NCBI GenBank assembly: GCA_947685225.1
Contig: CANTUV010000024.1
Location: forward strand, 11,798,001-11,862,000
From: Garcia nutans
Taxonomy: Eukaryota; Streptophyta; Magnoliopsida; Malpighiales; Euphorbiaceae
Reading direction: 5' to 3'
Length of the DNA stretch: 64,000 nucleotides
Both the position numbers and the translations under genes were made by a program. The notes under the pieces are model-generated. The model saw nothing but the letters and a program-made list of their open reading frames with translations, searched no databases and was not told where the DNA came from. Below are positions 23,928 to 36,259 of the stretch, piece by piece (position 1 is the first letter of the stretch; each line of letters starts with the position of its first letter).

Positions 23928-24998
23928 AGCCAACAAATGGAGGTTTGATTTTAAACCTACTTGAATCTATAGTAAGCTGTACAATTTGGTTTTAAATTTA
24001 TTTGAATTTGTATAAGGCTTGCGATTGATTCATATTCACTGTGATTTTGTTTAAGTATGTAAAGGAGCATATAAACTTTAGGAAGAAACTGAACCTTAAT
24101 AAAATAGCATATGAATTCATGGATTAAACAACGAAAGCTAAACCTTCAATATTAAACCCTAAAATAATTTTTAAAACTAAACCCTATAATAATTTTTAAA
24201 ATAATAAACCAATTTTTTTAACCTTGTTTTCCAAAACCCTACAAATCCTAATTTCATTCAAGAAATCCTAATTCAAGATATAAACCTAAACGTATACATT
24301 TATTGCTTTATTTAATTTTTAGATTTAATTATGTAGTTTATTATATATTTTGATGATAGATTTATTTAATTTCAATGTTTGATTTGTTTTGGATGAATAT
24401 TTTCTTGATTATTATTTGTTTATTAAAATTGTAAGAGGTATGTTTCCATAATTGGGTACCTCATTAATTAAGCTTTATGTAATTTAAATTATTTTCATAT
24501 TTTGCGATTAATGTAAAGGACACATTTCCACTTTTTGGTGGGTGTCCAATTTAGTTTTAGACATTAGACAATGTAAGGACATGTTTTCATCCTCAGATGG
24601 GTGTCCATTTATTTATTTTGTTTGAACATTGCTATAATTTTCAATAAAGTATTTGTTTATTCTTATGATTGCATGTAGTATGGATAATATCATTATATTT
24701 AAGAATTTTATAATATTAAGACCTGAAAAAGGAGGCCGGTTCCAATGAACTGAGCGTTATGGGGGTGCTGGGCCATTTATAACCTTCCCCACACGTACCC
24801 AACTTTCAGAAGCTAATAGGGGGTTGGGGATTCTATAGGACTCGAGTCATCCATCTCTTTCTTTTTCTTGACCTATCCAGGTGGGGACTCTATTTTTCTC
24901 CAGATTTAGGCCCGTGTTCTCTATGGCCCTGAGCCAAACAGTGACAAAGTCGCAAAAATCATTCCATATGGTAGTGGGGGCAAAAATCTCCGCTCACA
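23928..24998 (+). repeat. 5' LTR of A, second part
   Basis: Continuation of 14675 after L2. It holds several AAACCCTA motifs (24160-24260), the stretch around AAGAGGTATGTTTCCA, and ends CCGCTCACA at 24998. The total 5' LTR length without L2 is about 1.9 kb. Confidence 0.9.
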
Positions 24999-24999
24999 G

Positions 25000-25017
25000 T
25001 AGCGACTCCACTGGGGA
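25000..25017 (+). other. primer binding site of A
   Basis: TAGCGACTCCACTGGGGA follows the LTR. It differs by one base from the Tat/Ogre consensus TGGCGACTCCACTGGGGA. Confidence 0.88.
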
Positions 25018-25110
25018 TAAGAGAAGTTAATTTCGTTAGTCTTTATATTATTTTATTCCTTCTTATTATGATATTGTCTATTGTATCATTTAGATTGCAT
25101 TGTGTGCGTG

Positions 25111-25420
25111 TGTAATATCCCGGAATAGACCCTAAGAGTTTTGGAGTTATTGTTGTTGTATTTGGATTTAATGTATATGTGTATATGGGAAATATAAAGA
25201 TAATATATATAAGACATATACATATACATCATATATACATGGGATATAAAATGGTGTAGGGAAAGTGAATTGTATATATATTTGTATAATTAAGTAATAA
25301 TAATAATGATAATAAGGACAAAAAGAAAAGAGAAGAAGAAAGTCAAAGAAAGAAAATGTGGTGGAGATTTAAAGTATTAGTATTAGTATTATTATTATTA
25401 TTATTATTATTATTTGTGGT

Positions 25421-25455
<35 letters not shown>

Positions 25456-28198
25456 GATTTTGAGAAGATTGAAGATTTTTATTCAAGATTTGGCAAATAA
25501 CCAAGTAAGTATTCATTCCTTTACATGGATTTCTATGGTTTGAGTTTGAATTTGATGTGGGTAGTTACGAGGATGATGATGAGTTGTTGAGATTATTGAA
25601 TAAGTGTTTAGTGTTAATGAAGTGGGGATTTGAATAGTTGATATATGAGTGATGTATGTTGCTGTTTAAGGAAGTTGAAAATATAGAATATATGGGTTTG
25701 GTTATTGAATATTTGTATTGGAATTCAAGTATCTTATTATTTGATTTGATTTAGGTTGTGAAGGAAACGGATTGCTTTAAATTAAATGGGTGAAGAGATC
25801 TTGGAAGGTAAAGTGAATAGATTGAGAATGGGTCTTAAGGTAAGTAAACTACCTAAATTCATCTATTAATAAGATATTGAAACTTAACACATATTCATTT
25901 GCAAATGTGTTAAGGAATTGAATGTTTGGTTGATGTGTTTTAGCAAGGTGAATAATGTGAGAAATATGTAAATTATGTGTTTAGGACATTGATTATGTTC
26001 ATTTGTGTGGTGTCATATTATGTATGAAGTGTTTGAGTGCAACAAAAGGGGATTTATAAATGTTAGGGGCTTAAATTCATGTGTGACACGGCCAAAAACA
26101 AGGAGAGACACGGCCAAGTCAAGGGAATTGGTTTGATTTTGGAGAGACACGATCACAGTCTTAGCCGTGTTCTCTGCCCGTGTTTGTCACTGCCAGATTT
26201 TTGTTGTGAGACACGGCCGTGTCCCTTGCCCGTGTCTGTGACTGTATGATTTTTGTTGTGAGACACGGCCACTGGCTCAGCCGTGTCACTTGCCGTGTCA
26301 CCTACTGCCTGAAATTGTGTTGAGAGACACGGCCGTGTCGCCTGGCCGTGTTCACTACTGCCAATTAGGGTTGAGAGACACGGCCACAAGCTTGGCCGTG
26401 TCCCTCAAGTGATGCTGGCCGTGTCCCTCAAATTGGTTAGTTAATGATTCTTATTCTTGATTATTCTTGTATTGTTGGATCCTCCAAGGGTTTTGTTGAA
26501 TCTATACTTCAAATATATATGAAAGAAATGTATGTTGAGGATTCCAAATCTAAGAATAAGGTAAATTATATATGTGTATATAAATGATGATCATTCTTGA
26601 TGAATGTTAAATGTGTTTGATTATGAATATGTAAATAATGAAGTATTCTAATGTGAATTGAGACCAAATAAGATGTGATGTAATTGTGATTGATAATGAT
26701 GTTATATGAAATGTGTAGTATTTGAGATAAATGATTGTGTATTTGAAAGATGAAAAGCTATGATATGAATTGAGATATGATGATTTAAATGATATGAGAA
26801 GCCATTGTGATTGGCTATGATGATTTAAATGATATGAGAAGCCATTGTGATTGGCTATGATGATCTAAATGATATGAGAAGCCATTGTAATTGGCTATGA
26901 TGATTTCAATTGAAAATGAAATTGATAATGAACTCATAAATGAATTGTGTGTCTAATATGTTATTCATTTTCAGAGTTTTGTTGTTGGTGGCATGCCTAA
27001 TAGTAACAATCTCTTGAAGTTAGGTTGGTTTGATCCTTGAAGCCAAGTTGGGTTGAAGTTTAACATGTTTTACTCCCCTTGAAGCTTGGTTGGGTCAAAA
27101 CCTTGAAGCCTAATTGAGATGTTACCACCCTTGAAGCTTGGTTGGGTCAAAACCTTGAAGCCTAATTGAGATGTTACCACCCTTGAAGCTAGGTTGGATT
27201 GGTTCTTGAAGCCAAGTTGGGTTGATACTTAGCATGCTTTGTTCCCCTTGAAGCTTGGTTGAACCTTAATCCTTGAAGCCTAGTTGGGATAATGATAAAT
27301 GTGATAATTAAACCAAAACATTAACTCTGAAAGTGGAATGGCATATTAGTGTTCTTGGGCCCATGTGTGTGTTTGTATATATTTATATATATATATATGT
27401 GATTCCTGAATAATGAAAATGAATAATGAGATATATGTTTGTCCTTGTTTTAATGTGAACTATGGAAGGAAATTAATGTTGTGTGATATATAGTGATAAC
27501 TATGGAATGAGATGCATACAATACATAAGTGAATTATTGAGGATGAGTATAGCTTGAGAAGCTATGTGAAATGATGAGTTTATGATGTGTAAATTGAATA
27601 TGATGATATATGATGTGTGAAATGTATATGAATGTGGAAATAGTGGATATTGTTTCATGAAGACTTTGACAAGTCATTGGATTGTGAATAATACTGAAAT
27701 AAAATGTATGAATATGTATATTGGTAAAACATTAGTAGAAGTATATATATATGAAAAGTATAGCCAAAAAGGGAAAAACATGGTAAGAAAATAATGACAT
27801 AATAAGTTAAAATGAAAATATGATTTTCTCTATTGTATGTGTATATGATTTATTTGTATTACTAAGCTCTCGGGCTTAGCGCGGTTGTGTGATCGCGCAG
27901 GTGATTATGCGGTTGATCGAAAAATCAAGCAGTTATGCCACGAGAAGGGTAAGAGTGTTCTGAGACCAACTAGAAGGTGATGCATACATGTAAAGTTTAA
28001 TTTTGTTATATTATTCACAATCATATATTCATATGTATAATGATTTACTAAATGTTATTAAAATCTAAAGATAGTATTGTTTGAACTTGGATAAGATTTT
28101 TAAATTAAAACTAGAAGTGACATTCTTACACTCTATATACGTATTGTATGTATACTAGGTATATGTATAGTACCTATATAGAGTATGAGGGTGTTACA
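25111..28198 (+). mobile_element. S2: solo LTR of the L2 family
   Basis: Starts TGTAATATCCCGG and ends GGGTGTTACA; it is a diverged relative of the L2 LTR. TSD GCGTG (25106-25110) and GCATG (28199-28203) differ by one CpG-to-CpA change; leaders of C and E read GTGCGTGAGTTAGG at the same place, confirming the empty site. Contents: donor 25505, candidate exon 25755-25839, hairpin array 26085-26431, acceptor ending 26974, three copies of a unit with GAGAAGCCATTGTGATTGG at 26780-26900, CGCG hairpin 27879-27898 and a perfect terminal inverted repeat. Confidence 0.93.
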
Positions 28199-28203
28199 GC
28201 ATG

Positions 28204-29190
28204 AGTTAGGACGCCCATATTACCCATGTTGTGTCATGTAAGGGATACTATACTTTCACTCAAGGTATGGAGATCAAGCATGGCATAACCACTCATAGCC
28301 TTGTACCTTTTGGTATATACTTGCTATGGGAACCTAAAACCTTCCAACCCAAAGACATAAGCTCATGCAATTGATCTAGTTATTTTTCTTAGGTTTTTAT
28401 CGCAAATGCTCGTTGTTTGACTATGATTAATTTATCTTAGTTTAAGCCATGGCTTATTTGGTTTGTTCTTTTTCTAATATGACCTACCTATATTGTAAGC
28501 TCAAAAATAATTTTTTCCTTTAAAAAGACCAAAATCTCAAATTTTCAAATCTTTCAAGATGGGTCAAAAATCTTTTTCTACCTTATGGTCCAAAAAGCTT
28601 TGCAACAAAGTTAAAATTGCAAAGGGCTTACAAATATTTAGGTCAATTATGAAAATAACAAAATCAATTGTGGGCCTAGTTTATACTAAGAATTATTAAT
28701 CATGGGCTTGTTTTTGGCATGAATCACTAGTTACTTTTTCAAATAAGAAATCTATTCATGATAAACATTTTAATTTAGTTTAAATTTGATATAGCATAAA
28801 AGTTGTTTTAACTAAGATTCAATAGATTAAAACCTAATTAATGGGAATAATCATGGACCGACTTCTATATTAGAAAATGCAACTATTGGTTAAACCATCT
28901 GAGAGAATTTTTTTAGAATAAAATATCCCATGTTGGTATTTTATTGGTCGTAAACCTAGGAAACGAGACTCGTCGTTCGTGTGTGGAAGTTATAAGGTTG
29001 GAAGGAACGTCCTACATATATTCATTTGTTTATTGTTTGTGCATTCATGCATACACGCATTACATAACATGTCATTGATTCTTTATGGCTCACAGACCTG
29101 TAGTACAGCAGTTTAAGAGCGTACAACATCCCAATCTACGCCAGTGACATAAAATCCAGCAGTGACTCAATTACATTCTTACCAAAAGCA
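28204..29190 (+). other. leader of element A
   Basis: Long untranslated leader, homologous to those of B, C and E. Together with the end of the LTR it may be removed by splicing: a donor-like site is at 14616 and an acceptor GGCTCACAG ends at 29095, leaving an ATG-free exon before gag. Confidence 0.75.
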
Positions 29191-32100
29191 ATGGAGCCCA
29201 AACAAATTCAAAATGCCCTCAATGCCAAGATGGAAGAACTAAAGGAGGCCCTGGCTGAGACCATGAAGAACCAATTGGCTGTAATTTTGGGAAACAATGT
29301 CGAGGCATTTACTAGAACCAAGAAGCCAAAGGACAAAGGGAAGGCTAAGGTTGGTGAAGTAGCTTTTGATGATGACAAAGTAGTCATTGATGATGATGAT
29401 GACTGGGCTCAATACTTTCAAGATCCTCAAGATAAGAAGAAGGAGCCGAAGGTTGTTGAAAGATCAGCCGTGGAAAAGACTGAAACCTCAGATGTTGAGA
29501 AACTGATTGCTGATTTGGAGAAGAAATTTGAGAAGAAGCTAAAAATTGAAGAAATGTCGAAGGTTGACAAGTTGTTCGAATAAGATGTCACATCCGTGAT
29601 TTTTGAGATATAAAATTTTATAAGATACACATTACTTGTGCACATGTGTAATATCCCAAAATTTTTGAAAAGTTCTAATTTTTGGAAATTTAATAAAATA
29701 AATTATAATTTAAATGGATAAATTAAATTAATGGTTTTAAATGAAAAATGAAGGAATTTTAAATGAAAAAGTGGAATATATATGTGATATATATGTAAAA
29801 TATATACAACATATAAAAGTCAACACTTCTAAAAAGAAAAGTCAAAGTAAAAGGGTATTTTGGTAATTAAATCTTAAAAATTTAAAATTAAAAAAAATCA
29901 AAAATAAATAATTTTGGATGGAAGATAATATTTTTGGATTTTAATTAATTAAATAATTAATTAGTTATTTAAAAATATATTAAAATAATAATATATATAA
30001 GGTTGAAAATGTGAGTGGGAGGAAAGAGAAAATCATTTTTTTTTTCATCTTCTTCTTCTTCCTTCAAGAGAGGATTATCCTTCTTCCAAGCAACCATAAT
30101 TGAAGAGATTTCAAGGATTTAAGTGAAGTTTTAGAAGATTCTTCATAAATTGGTAAGCTTCTTTACCAATTTTGCCTATTCTATGGAAAAGTGTGTTATG
30201 TGAATTTTTGGATTTCACAGTAGCATGATTTTATTGCTTAATTGGATATGAATGAAGTTGTTTTGATTGGTTATTAATGATTTTAAGGTTAGATTTAAGA
30301 AATGGTTGAATTTAAGCTGAGTTTAGTGAAAAGAGAGAATTTAGGGTTATGGAACATTTGAGTTTTTTGAAATCATGAGTTTTAATTGTGCAAATTGGTT
30401 CCAAATGTGTTATTTTGATGCATAAACAAAGATTTTAAAATCAAATGATGGATTTAGTTAAGTTTGGATAGAGTTTGAAGATGGTAGTGTTGATTTAGGG
30501 TTTTGGAAAAATGAATTTGTAAAGAATGATTAATTGTAAGATTTTAGTGCTTAAATCATGTTATTTAATGATATAAGTGGTGAAAATAAGATTGAAATGA
30601 TAATTGGATTGAGTTGGAACGGAGATCCTTCAATGGTGAAGGTTATGCCATTTTAGTGTTTTGAACATAAGCATGTGGTTAATTAATGTAATTGGTTTAA
30701 ACATGTTAAAATATGTTTGTAATGATATAAATAAACTCAAAACAATAATTTAATGGGTTAATATGGATTTGCTAAGTTAAAGTAAGGAAAGACTTAATTT
30801 TTGAAATTTTGTAGGAGTGTTGTTAATTAAGGTTTGATGTTGAGAAAGCCTTAGAATGTGATATTAAATCATTGTTTATGATCACATTTGACATAGGCAT
30901 TGGGGGAGGTTGATTTGCTTCATCCAAGTGGTGAAGGGAAAGTTGGAAGGATAGGATTGGAGGTTGTTTTAAGCTTTCTTTGGGTTGCTAGTGGAGGTAT
31001 GTACAAACTTTGAATATAATGTTTGTATTTGCATAACATTTGGACATAACACATTTTGGTTGGAAAATTGTGTTAAGCTACTTGGTTCATTGATTGTGTA
31101 TGAATTATGTGCTATGACATTTGTAATGTCATATATGTGTTAAATGCATTGTGAAAAGCCATTGATAATGGCTAAATTGTGTAGAATGTGAAATATGTAT
31201 ATTATGTGAAAATACCCAAAGTAATTGGGTAATGTGTTGTGAATACAAAAATGAGATATGTGGAATAATGAAATGAATTGATATTGAGAAAAATGAGAAA
31301 AATAAGAAAGATGTGAAAAATGAGAAAAATGAGAAAAAAATGTGAAAATAAGGCAATGTGCCTAGATTGAATATGTGACAATGAGAAAGAGATTAATAAT
31401 GAGAAAAATGAATAAATGAAAAAAAAAGTGAGAAAAAGATGATATAATAAGGCAATGTGCCTAGTTTGATCATGAGAAAATGAGAAAAGTTTTGATAAAG
31501 GAATTATGAAAGAATTTGATAATGAGAAATATGAATAAATTGTGTGCCTAGTATGTTATTCAATTTTCAGAGTTCTGGGTTTGGCGGCATGCCTATGATT
31601 GCCTATGGGCTAAACGCTGGAATGGTGAAAAGACTGGGTCGTAAGCCAGGCCAACTAATAAATATGATGTTTTTGGGGTGAAAAGACTGAGTCGTAAGCC
31701 TCAAAATCTGTAGCAGTCTAGCCGGGTTGAGGACCAAGATACTAGGGCCTAAGGGTCTAGCCAGGTTGAGATCCAAGAGATTGGAGCTGTTACATTATCC
31801 ATGGATATATTGCCTACGGAGCTAGACACATGGTGTCATTATGGACTAAAGCAGTAACTCTGAAATTTGAATAGCATATTAGATCCTTTTTGGGCCCATG
31901 CTTGTCTTTGCTTTAATGTGAATTATTAATTGTGATACAATTGAGCAATATAATGCTATGAGTTGTGATTATGAAATATTTGAAAAATATAAGAAAGTAG
32001 AATGATGTGACATCTATATGTATTATGCATTGGCATTGCATTGAGTTTTATTGTTATTATCAAAGTTTGTACCACTAGGCTTTGGCTTAGCGCGATTGTA

Positions 32101-33762
32101 ATTCGTCGCACAAGTGTCATGGATTATTTGGTAGAGCCGGAGAGTTCTACTACACCTGGTCGGATCTAGGTTTGTATTTATTGAGCTTGAAGAGTTATTT
32201 TTGGGTGCATCAAGATCAAAGCCAGTTGCCAGCATGTAGATATTTGATATTACAATGTATTTTGATATTATATATGTTATGATATGTTTTTTGAAGTATA
32301 TAGTGTAAATTATAAAGAAAGTTTTGAATAATTTGTTCAGATGAGATTTTATATGTGTTGTTAATTTATACATCTATATATAAGTATTTTGAGAAAATAT
32401 GAAGAAATTGAGAAGTATTGGTGAAATGGTGAATTGATTTTTATTGGGAGTGTTTGCTTTATGCAGGTTGTGTTTTGCTGAATTTTGGGAACGTCCAAAT
32501 TACAAACAAAACTCTGGAGAATTTTTTCCAGAGATTTTCATATAAAATATTTATTTTGGATTCCTATAACAAGCAAAGAATATTTATATACTATTTATTT
32601 TATATATTAGTATTTGAAATCTTAAAACAAATATGTGAAAATTTTTTATTAAACCGGTATATGACATTTTTATACCGTATATGCATATTTTACATATGCT
32701 GAAAATATGTATTGTACGTATATAGGGTATAAGGGTGTTACATAAGATGAGGAGGTCCCTTATAAGTTCAAGATGCCTTCCTTCGCTAGGTACAATGGTA
32801 CAAGAAATCCTCACTTGCATGTCAAGCAATACATCTCTGCCATGCAGTCTGCCAGAGCTACTAAGGCTCAAACTCTGAGGTATTTCATGCTCTCATTAGA
32901 TCCTGTTGTGCAAAATTGGTTCAATACCTTGGAAGAAAGTACCCAAAAAGATTGGGACATGTTGTACAAAGCCTTCATTCAATAGTATGGGTACAATGTC
33001 GAGTTGGAAGGTACCTTGTTGGAGATGGAGACCATTAGGAAAAGACCAAATGAGAAATTTGTTAATTATGTAAAGAGATATAGAAATAAGGTTGCACTTC
33101 TCAAAAGGAGGCCTGATGAGTCAGACCAGATCAGAATGATAGTCAGAGGCATCTTGCCTAATCTTCGTGAGAGGCTATCTCACACCATTATAAGGGATTT
33201 CGAAGACCTTTTGCAAGCTGGTTTGCAAATCAAAGAGTGGGAAAGGGAGAAGAACCATTTTTCGGCAAGAAGGAATAATAAAGGGAACTACCAGTCAGGT
33301 AATCAAAGCACGCAAAAGGAAGTTGATATTAATGCTGCTGGCCAAGGAAATAGAGGACAATTCTCAAAGTTGGGGAAAACTTTATCTTGGGTTTTCAACA
33401 AGCTACAAAAGAAGGGGTTGTTACAACCGTTGGCTCCTCGATCGCTACATAATCCTCTGTCACCAAACTTTGATGTCGAGGCCTTCTGTAAATTTCATCA
33501 AATGCAAGGGCATGAGATGGATAAATGTGCTCATCTAACGCATGAGATCCAAGATTTGATTGACAGTGGAAAGTGGCCCGAGCTTGATAAGCCCAATACT
33601 AAGAGCAATCCTTTGCCTAAATTTGGAAGAGTACCTCTGCCAACAACCATCATGGTGGGAAGAGGATTGGAGGAAGATTTTATCTTATCCTCTTTTCAAG
33701 ATGAGAGTATTCAAGATGTGGAGAGAGAAGAAGCTCAACTCAACAAACCTCCCTTAGCTTGA
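29191..33762 (+). pseudogene. gag of element A, split by S3
   Basis: Gag starts at the ATG at 29191 (MEPKQIQNALNAKMEELK). The frame runs to 29585, is interrupted by S3, and resumes in register at 32748 to a stop ending at 33762, about 470 codons in all. The N-terminal third is charged with a run of Asp. The middle carries the retrotransposon gag domain (LRYFMLSLDPVVQNWF). Near the C-terminus is the Tat-type cysteine/histidine motif CKFHQMQGHEMDKC. Two in-frame stops, TAA at 29581 and TAG at 32983, stand where C and E have Gln codons. The TAA lies in the TSD, so it predates S3. Compared with E the protein lacks its last part and all of pol. Confidence 0.88.
29586..32742 (+). mobile_element. 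S3: solo LTR inserted in gag of A
   Basis: Begins TGTCACATCC, ends GGGTGTTACA, with TSD TAAGA at 29581-29585 and 32743-32747. No primer site or internal domain is visible. It is related to S1 by the AAAAGACTG.GTCGTAAGCC phrases (31628-31700). Contents: a (TTC)n stretch about 30040-30062, donor GTAAGC at 30153, candidate exon 30897-30996, acceptor ending 31570, degraded CGCG hairpin about 32089-32110 and terminal inverted repeat 32670-32732. It has no GGCCGTGTC array. Confidence 0.93.
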
Positions 33763-35463
33763 AGTGTTGCTCTTTTTATTTTGCTTTCTTTAGTACTTAT
33801 TTGGAACAATTATGTTTTTAAAATTAAGATTATTTGAATATATTACTTTCATTCAATTTTTGATGATCTTTGTTCATTTTGGTGCTCAACAGATGATAAG
33901 TATACCTTGATATTCATGAGTTAGTGTATTTATGCATCATGATTTGAATGACTTTACTAGGTGAGGGAATTGTTCTATAACATTGAGCTGTGTATGCTTA
34001 CTTAGGGAGGGCTCTTGCATAATTACGTTTGTCTAAGTCCTAGTTATTCTTAGAACATGCTTTGATGAACCTTCGAGGCTAAATTGAACTCTGCTTATTT
34101 AAGGGAGAGATGATCTAGGCATTGTTTGGTAAGCCAACAACTAGTATCCACCCAATTAAATATCAATCCATAGTTGTCCCTTTGAGCCTTCATTGAATTT
34201 TAGCTTTCTCTTTATTGGCTTGTATGCCCAAAGACCCACCATGAGTTATGGTAACTCTTATGACAAATCTAAGGATCACTAAGGGAAAGAGGCAAGAAGA
34301 TCAAAGAAAGAAATGTATAGTCAAGACCATAAGGATAGTTGAAGTTCTCAAGACCATAAGGGTAATTGATGTCCGCCTGATACTAGACCTAATATCTATA
34401 ATCCATCAGGACAACAAATGATTTATCTTTGTTGAAGCAAACTCACTCTACTCCACTCATCCATAGTCAGAAACATAGAATGGTGCAGACATAACAAAAA
34501 TGAAAAAAAAATGAAAAATAATAAAAAGAGAAAAAAAATAAAAAAAAAATAAAATGAAAAATGGGTCTTGATTTTGTACAAAATCAAAAGGAAAAGATGA
34601 AGATGGTTTCAATCAGTTCTATATTTCTTCCAAGGAGATAAAAAGAAATTGAAGTCTAGCAAGATTTCTTCCAGCTGCCTATGGCTCTAATAGAAGATTA
34701 TAGTGTGAAAGTTTGTTAGCAGTGTCACATTAGCTCCAATCTTAAGATGCCTTTATTTAACCCATGTCCCTTATAGACTCTGTTTCAAGCCTATTAAAGA
34801 CCTGTTGATCTCTCTTAGTAGGTAGACTCTATTAGTTGAGATAGTTCGGATAAGCATGCATATGAGATAGACAATATTCAAAATCAATGAGATTTTGGCC
34901 AAGTAATGTATATGTGCCTATCTGAAGTGCAACAATTCTTGCTTAAATAGAAATGATTCCCGAGTATAGTATGGTAACTAGGGTTGTCATGTTATAGATA
35001 TGATAATTTGGAAAATCAATTCCTGAGATACAATGAAACTGATTTGACAAAGTCAATATTTGAATTAAAAAATGTGTTTTCTTGTTGTAAAAAGCCCTGA
35101 AGTTAAGGGAAGTATATTGCACCATCGAACCTCAAAGGACATATTGGGCAAGATAAAGGATTATTTGCAAGATTGTGAAGAAGTTACCAACTGGCATGTT
35201 GAATCATAGTTTGAAATGGATGTATCCCTGACTATGCTGCTTGGGCCTCACCACTCATGTTTTCAACATCTTGAAGATAAAAACCATAAATGCGAAGCAT
35301 TCTGTCATTCCAATGCAAGACTTGAATGAGCATCTGAAAGGAACCAATGAGAACACTTCAGCTGATCATCTCGGTCTATGAGTCGATAGAGCCAGTATAA
35401 GCATTATCCATGCATACATGAGCATATCATACTACATTTTTGTCTTGTGTTATCTATTCTTGG
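33763..35463 (+). other. non-coding tail of element A, first part
   Basis: No gene. The sequence aligns with 42880-44950 of C. It holds about two copies of a 27-bp unit (AGTTGAAGTTCTCAAGACCA region, 34315-34370) and an A-rich tract at 34495-34560. The tail resumes after S4. Confidence 0.7.
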
Positions 35464-35913
35464 TGTAGACCCTTAATTTTTGACCCAGTTCGGTCCAATA
35501 TATTTTAATTAGTCCAAAATAATTTTGTGTTGACCAATATATTTTAATTATTCCAAAACAATTTTTGTGTTACCTTAATTAAATAATATTTGCTTTAGTA
35601 TTTAGTTTTTATAATTAATAAAAAATAAAAAATAATAATAATAAACAAACAAATAAAAGTAAAAATCGGCGATAAAAAATTTCGTCGCCGAAAAGGGGTC
35701 GGATGAAATGGCGCTTGCAGGAAAATCATGCGAGCAAAATGGCCAGCAGGCAATTTCGCTCCAGCAGCCCACAAGTTCCCATGGCAGTTTTTTTTCGCCA
35801 GCAAAATTTTTCCGACGTAATTTTTTTTGAAACCAAATTCTATTTGGTTTCGGTTTCCTTTTCTTAATTAATGTTAGATTCCATAAACAATTAAGATTAA
35901 TCATCAAAATTTT

Positions 35914-35922
35914 CTATAAATA
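35914..35922 (+). promoter_or_regulatory. TATA box of S4
   Basis: CTATAAATA, about 450 bases into the LTR and about 210 bases before the donor-like site. Confidence 0.65.
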
Positions 35923-36259
35923 AGAGAAAAAACAACACAGAAAAGGAGGAGAATTGAGTGAAGGAAAAACATAGAAAAAGAGATCGGACTTTAAAACCTT
36001 TTGGCAGGGAAAACGATCGAACTTTTTAGAGAAGAAGAAGCAAACAAGCAATTCAATCCATCAAAGGCAACCACCTTGCCTTTGTTCTTGTTCATCCAAG
36101 AAGCAATTTTTGGTGGAACCAACAAACGAAGGTATGAATATCTATTCTTTTTTTCCTTACAGTAGCTTCAATCATCCAATTATTTCTTTTGATTCTAAAA
36201 ACCTTAATTCGTTTCTTTGTTTTCCAAAAATCTTAAAATTATTGTTTCTGTTTCTTCAA

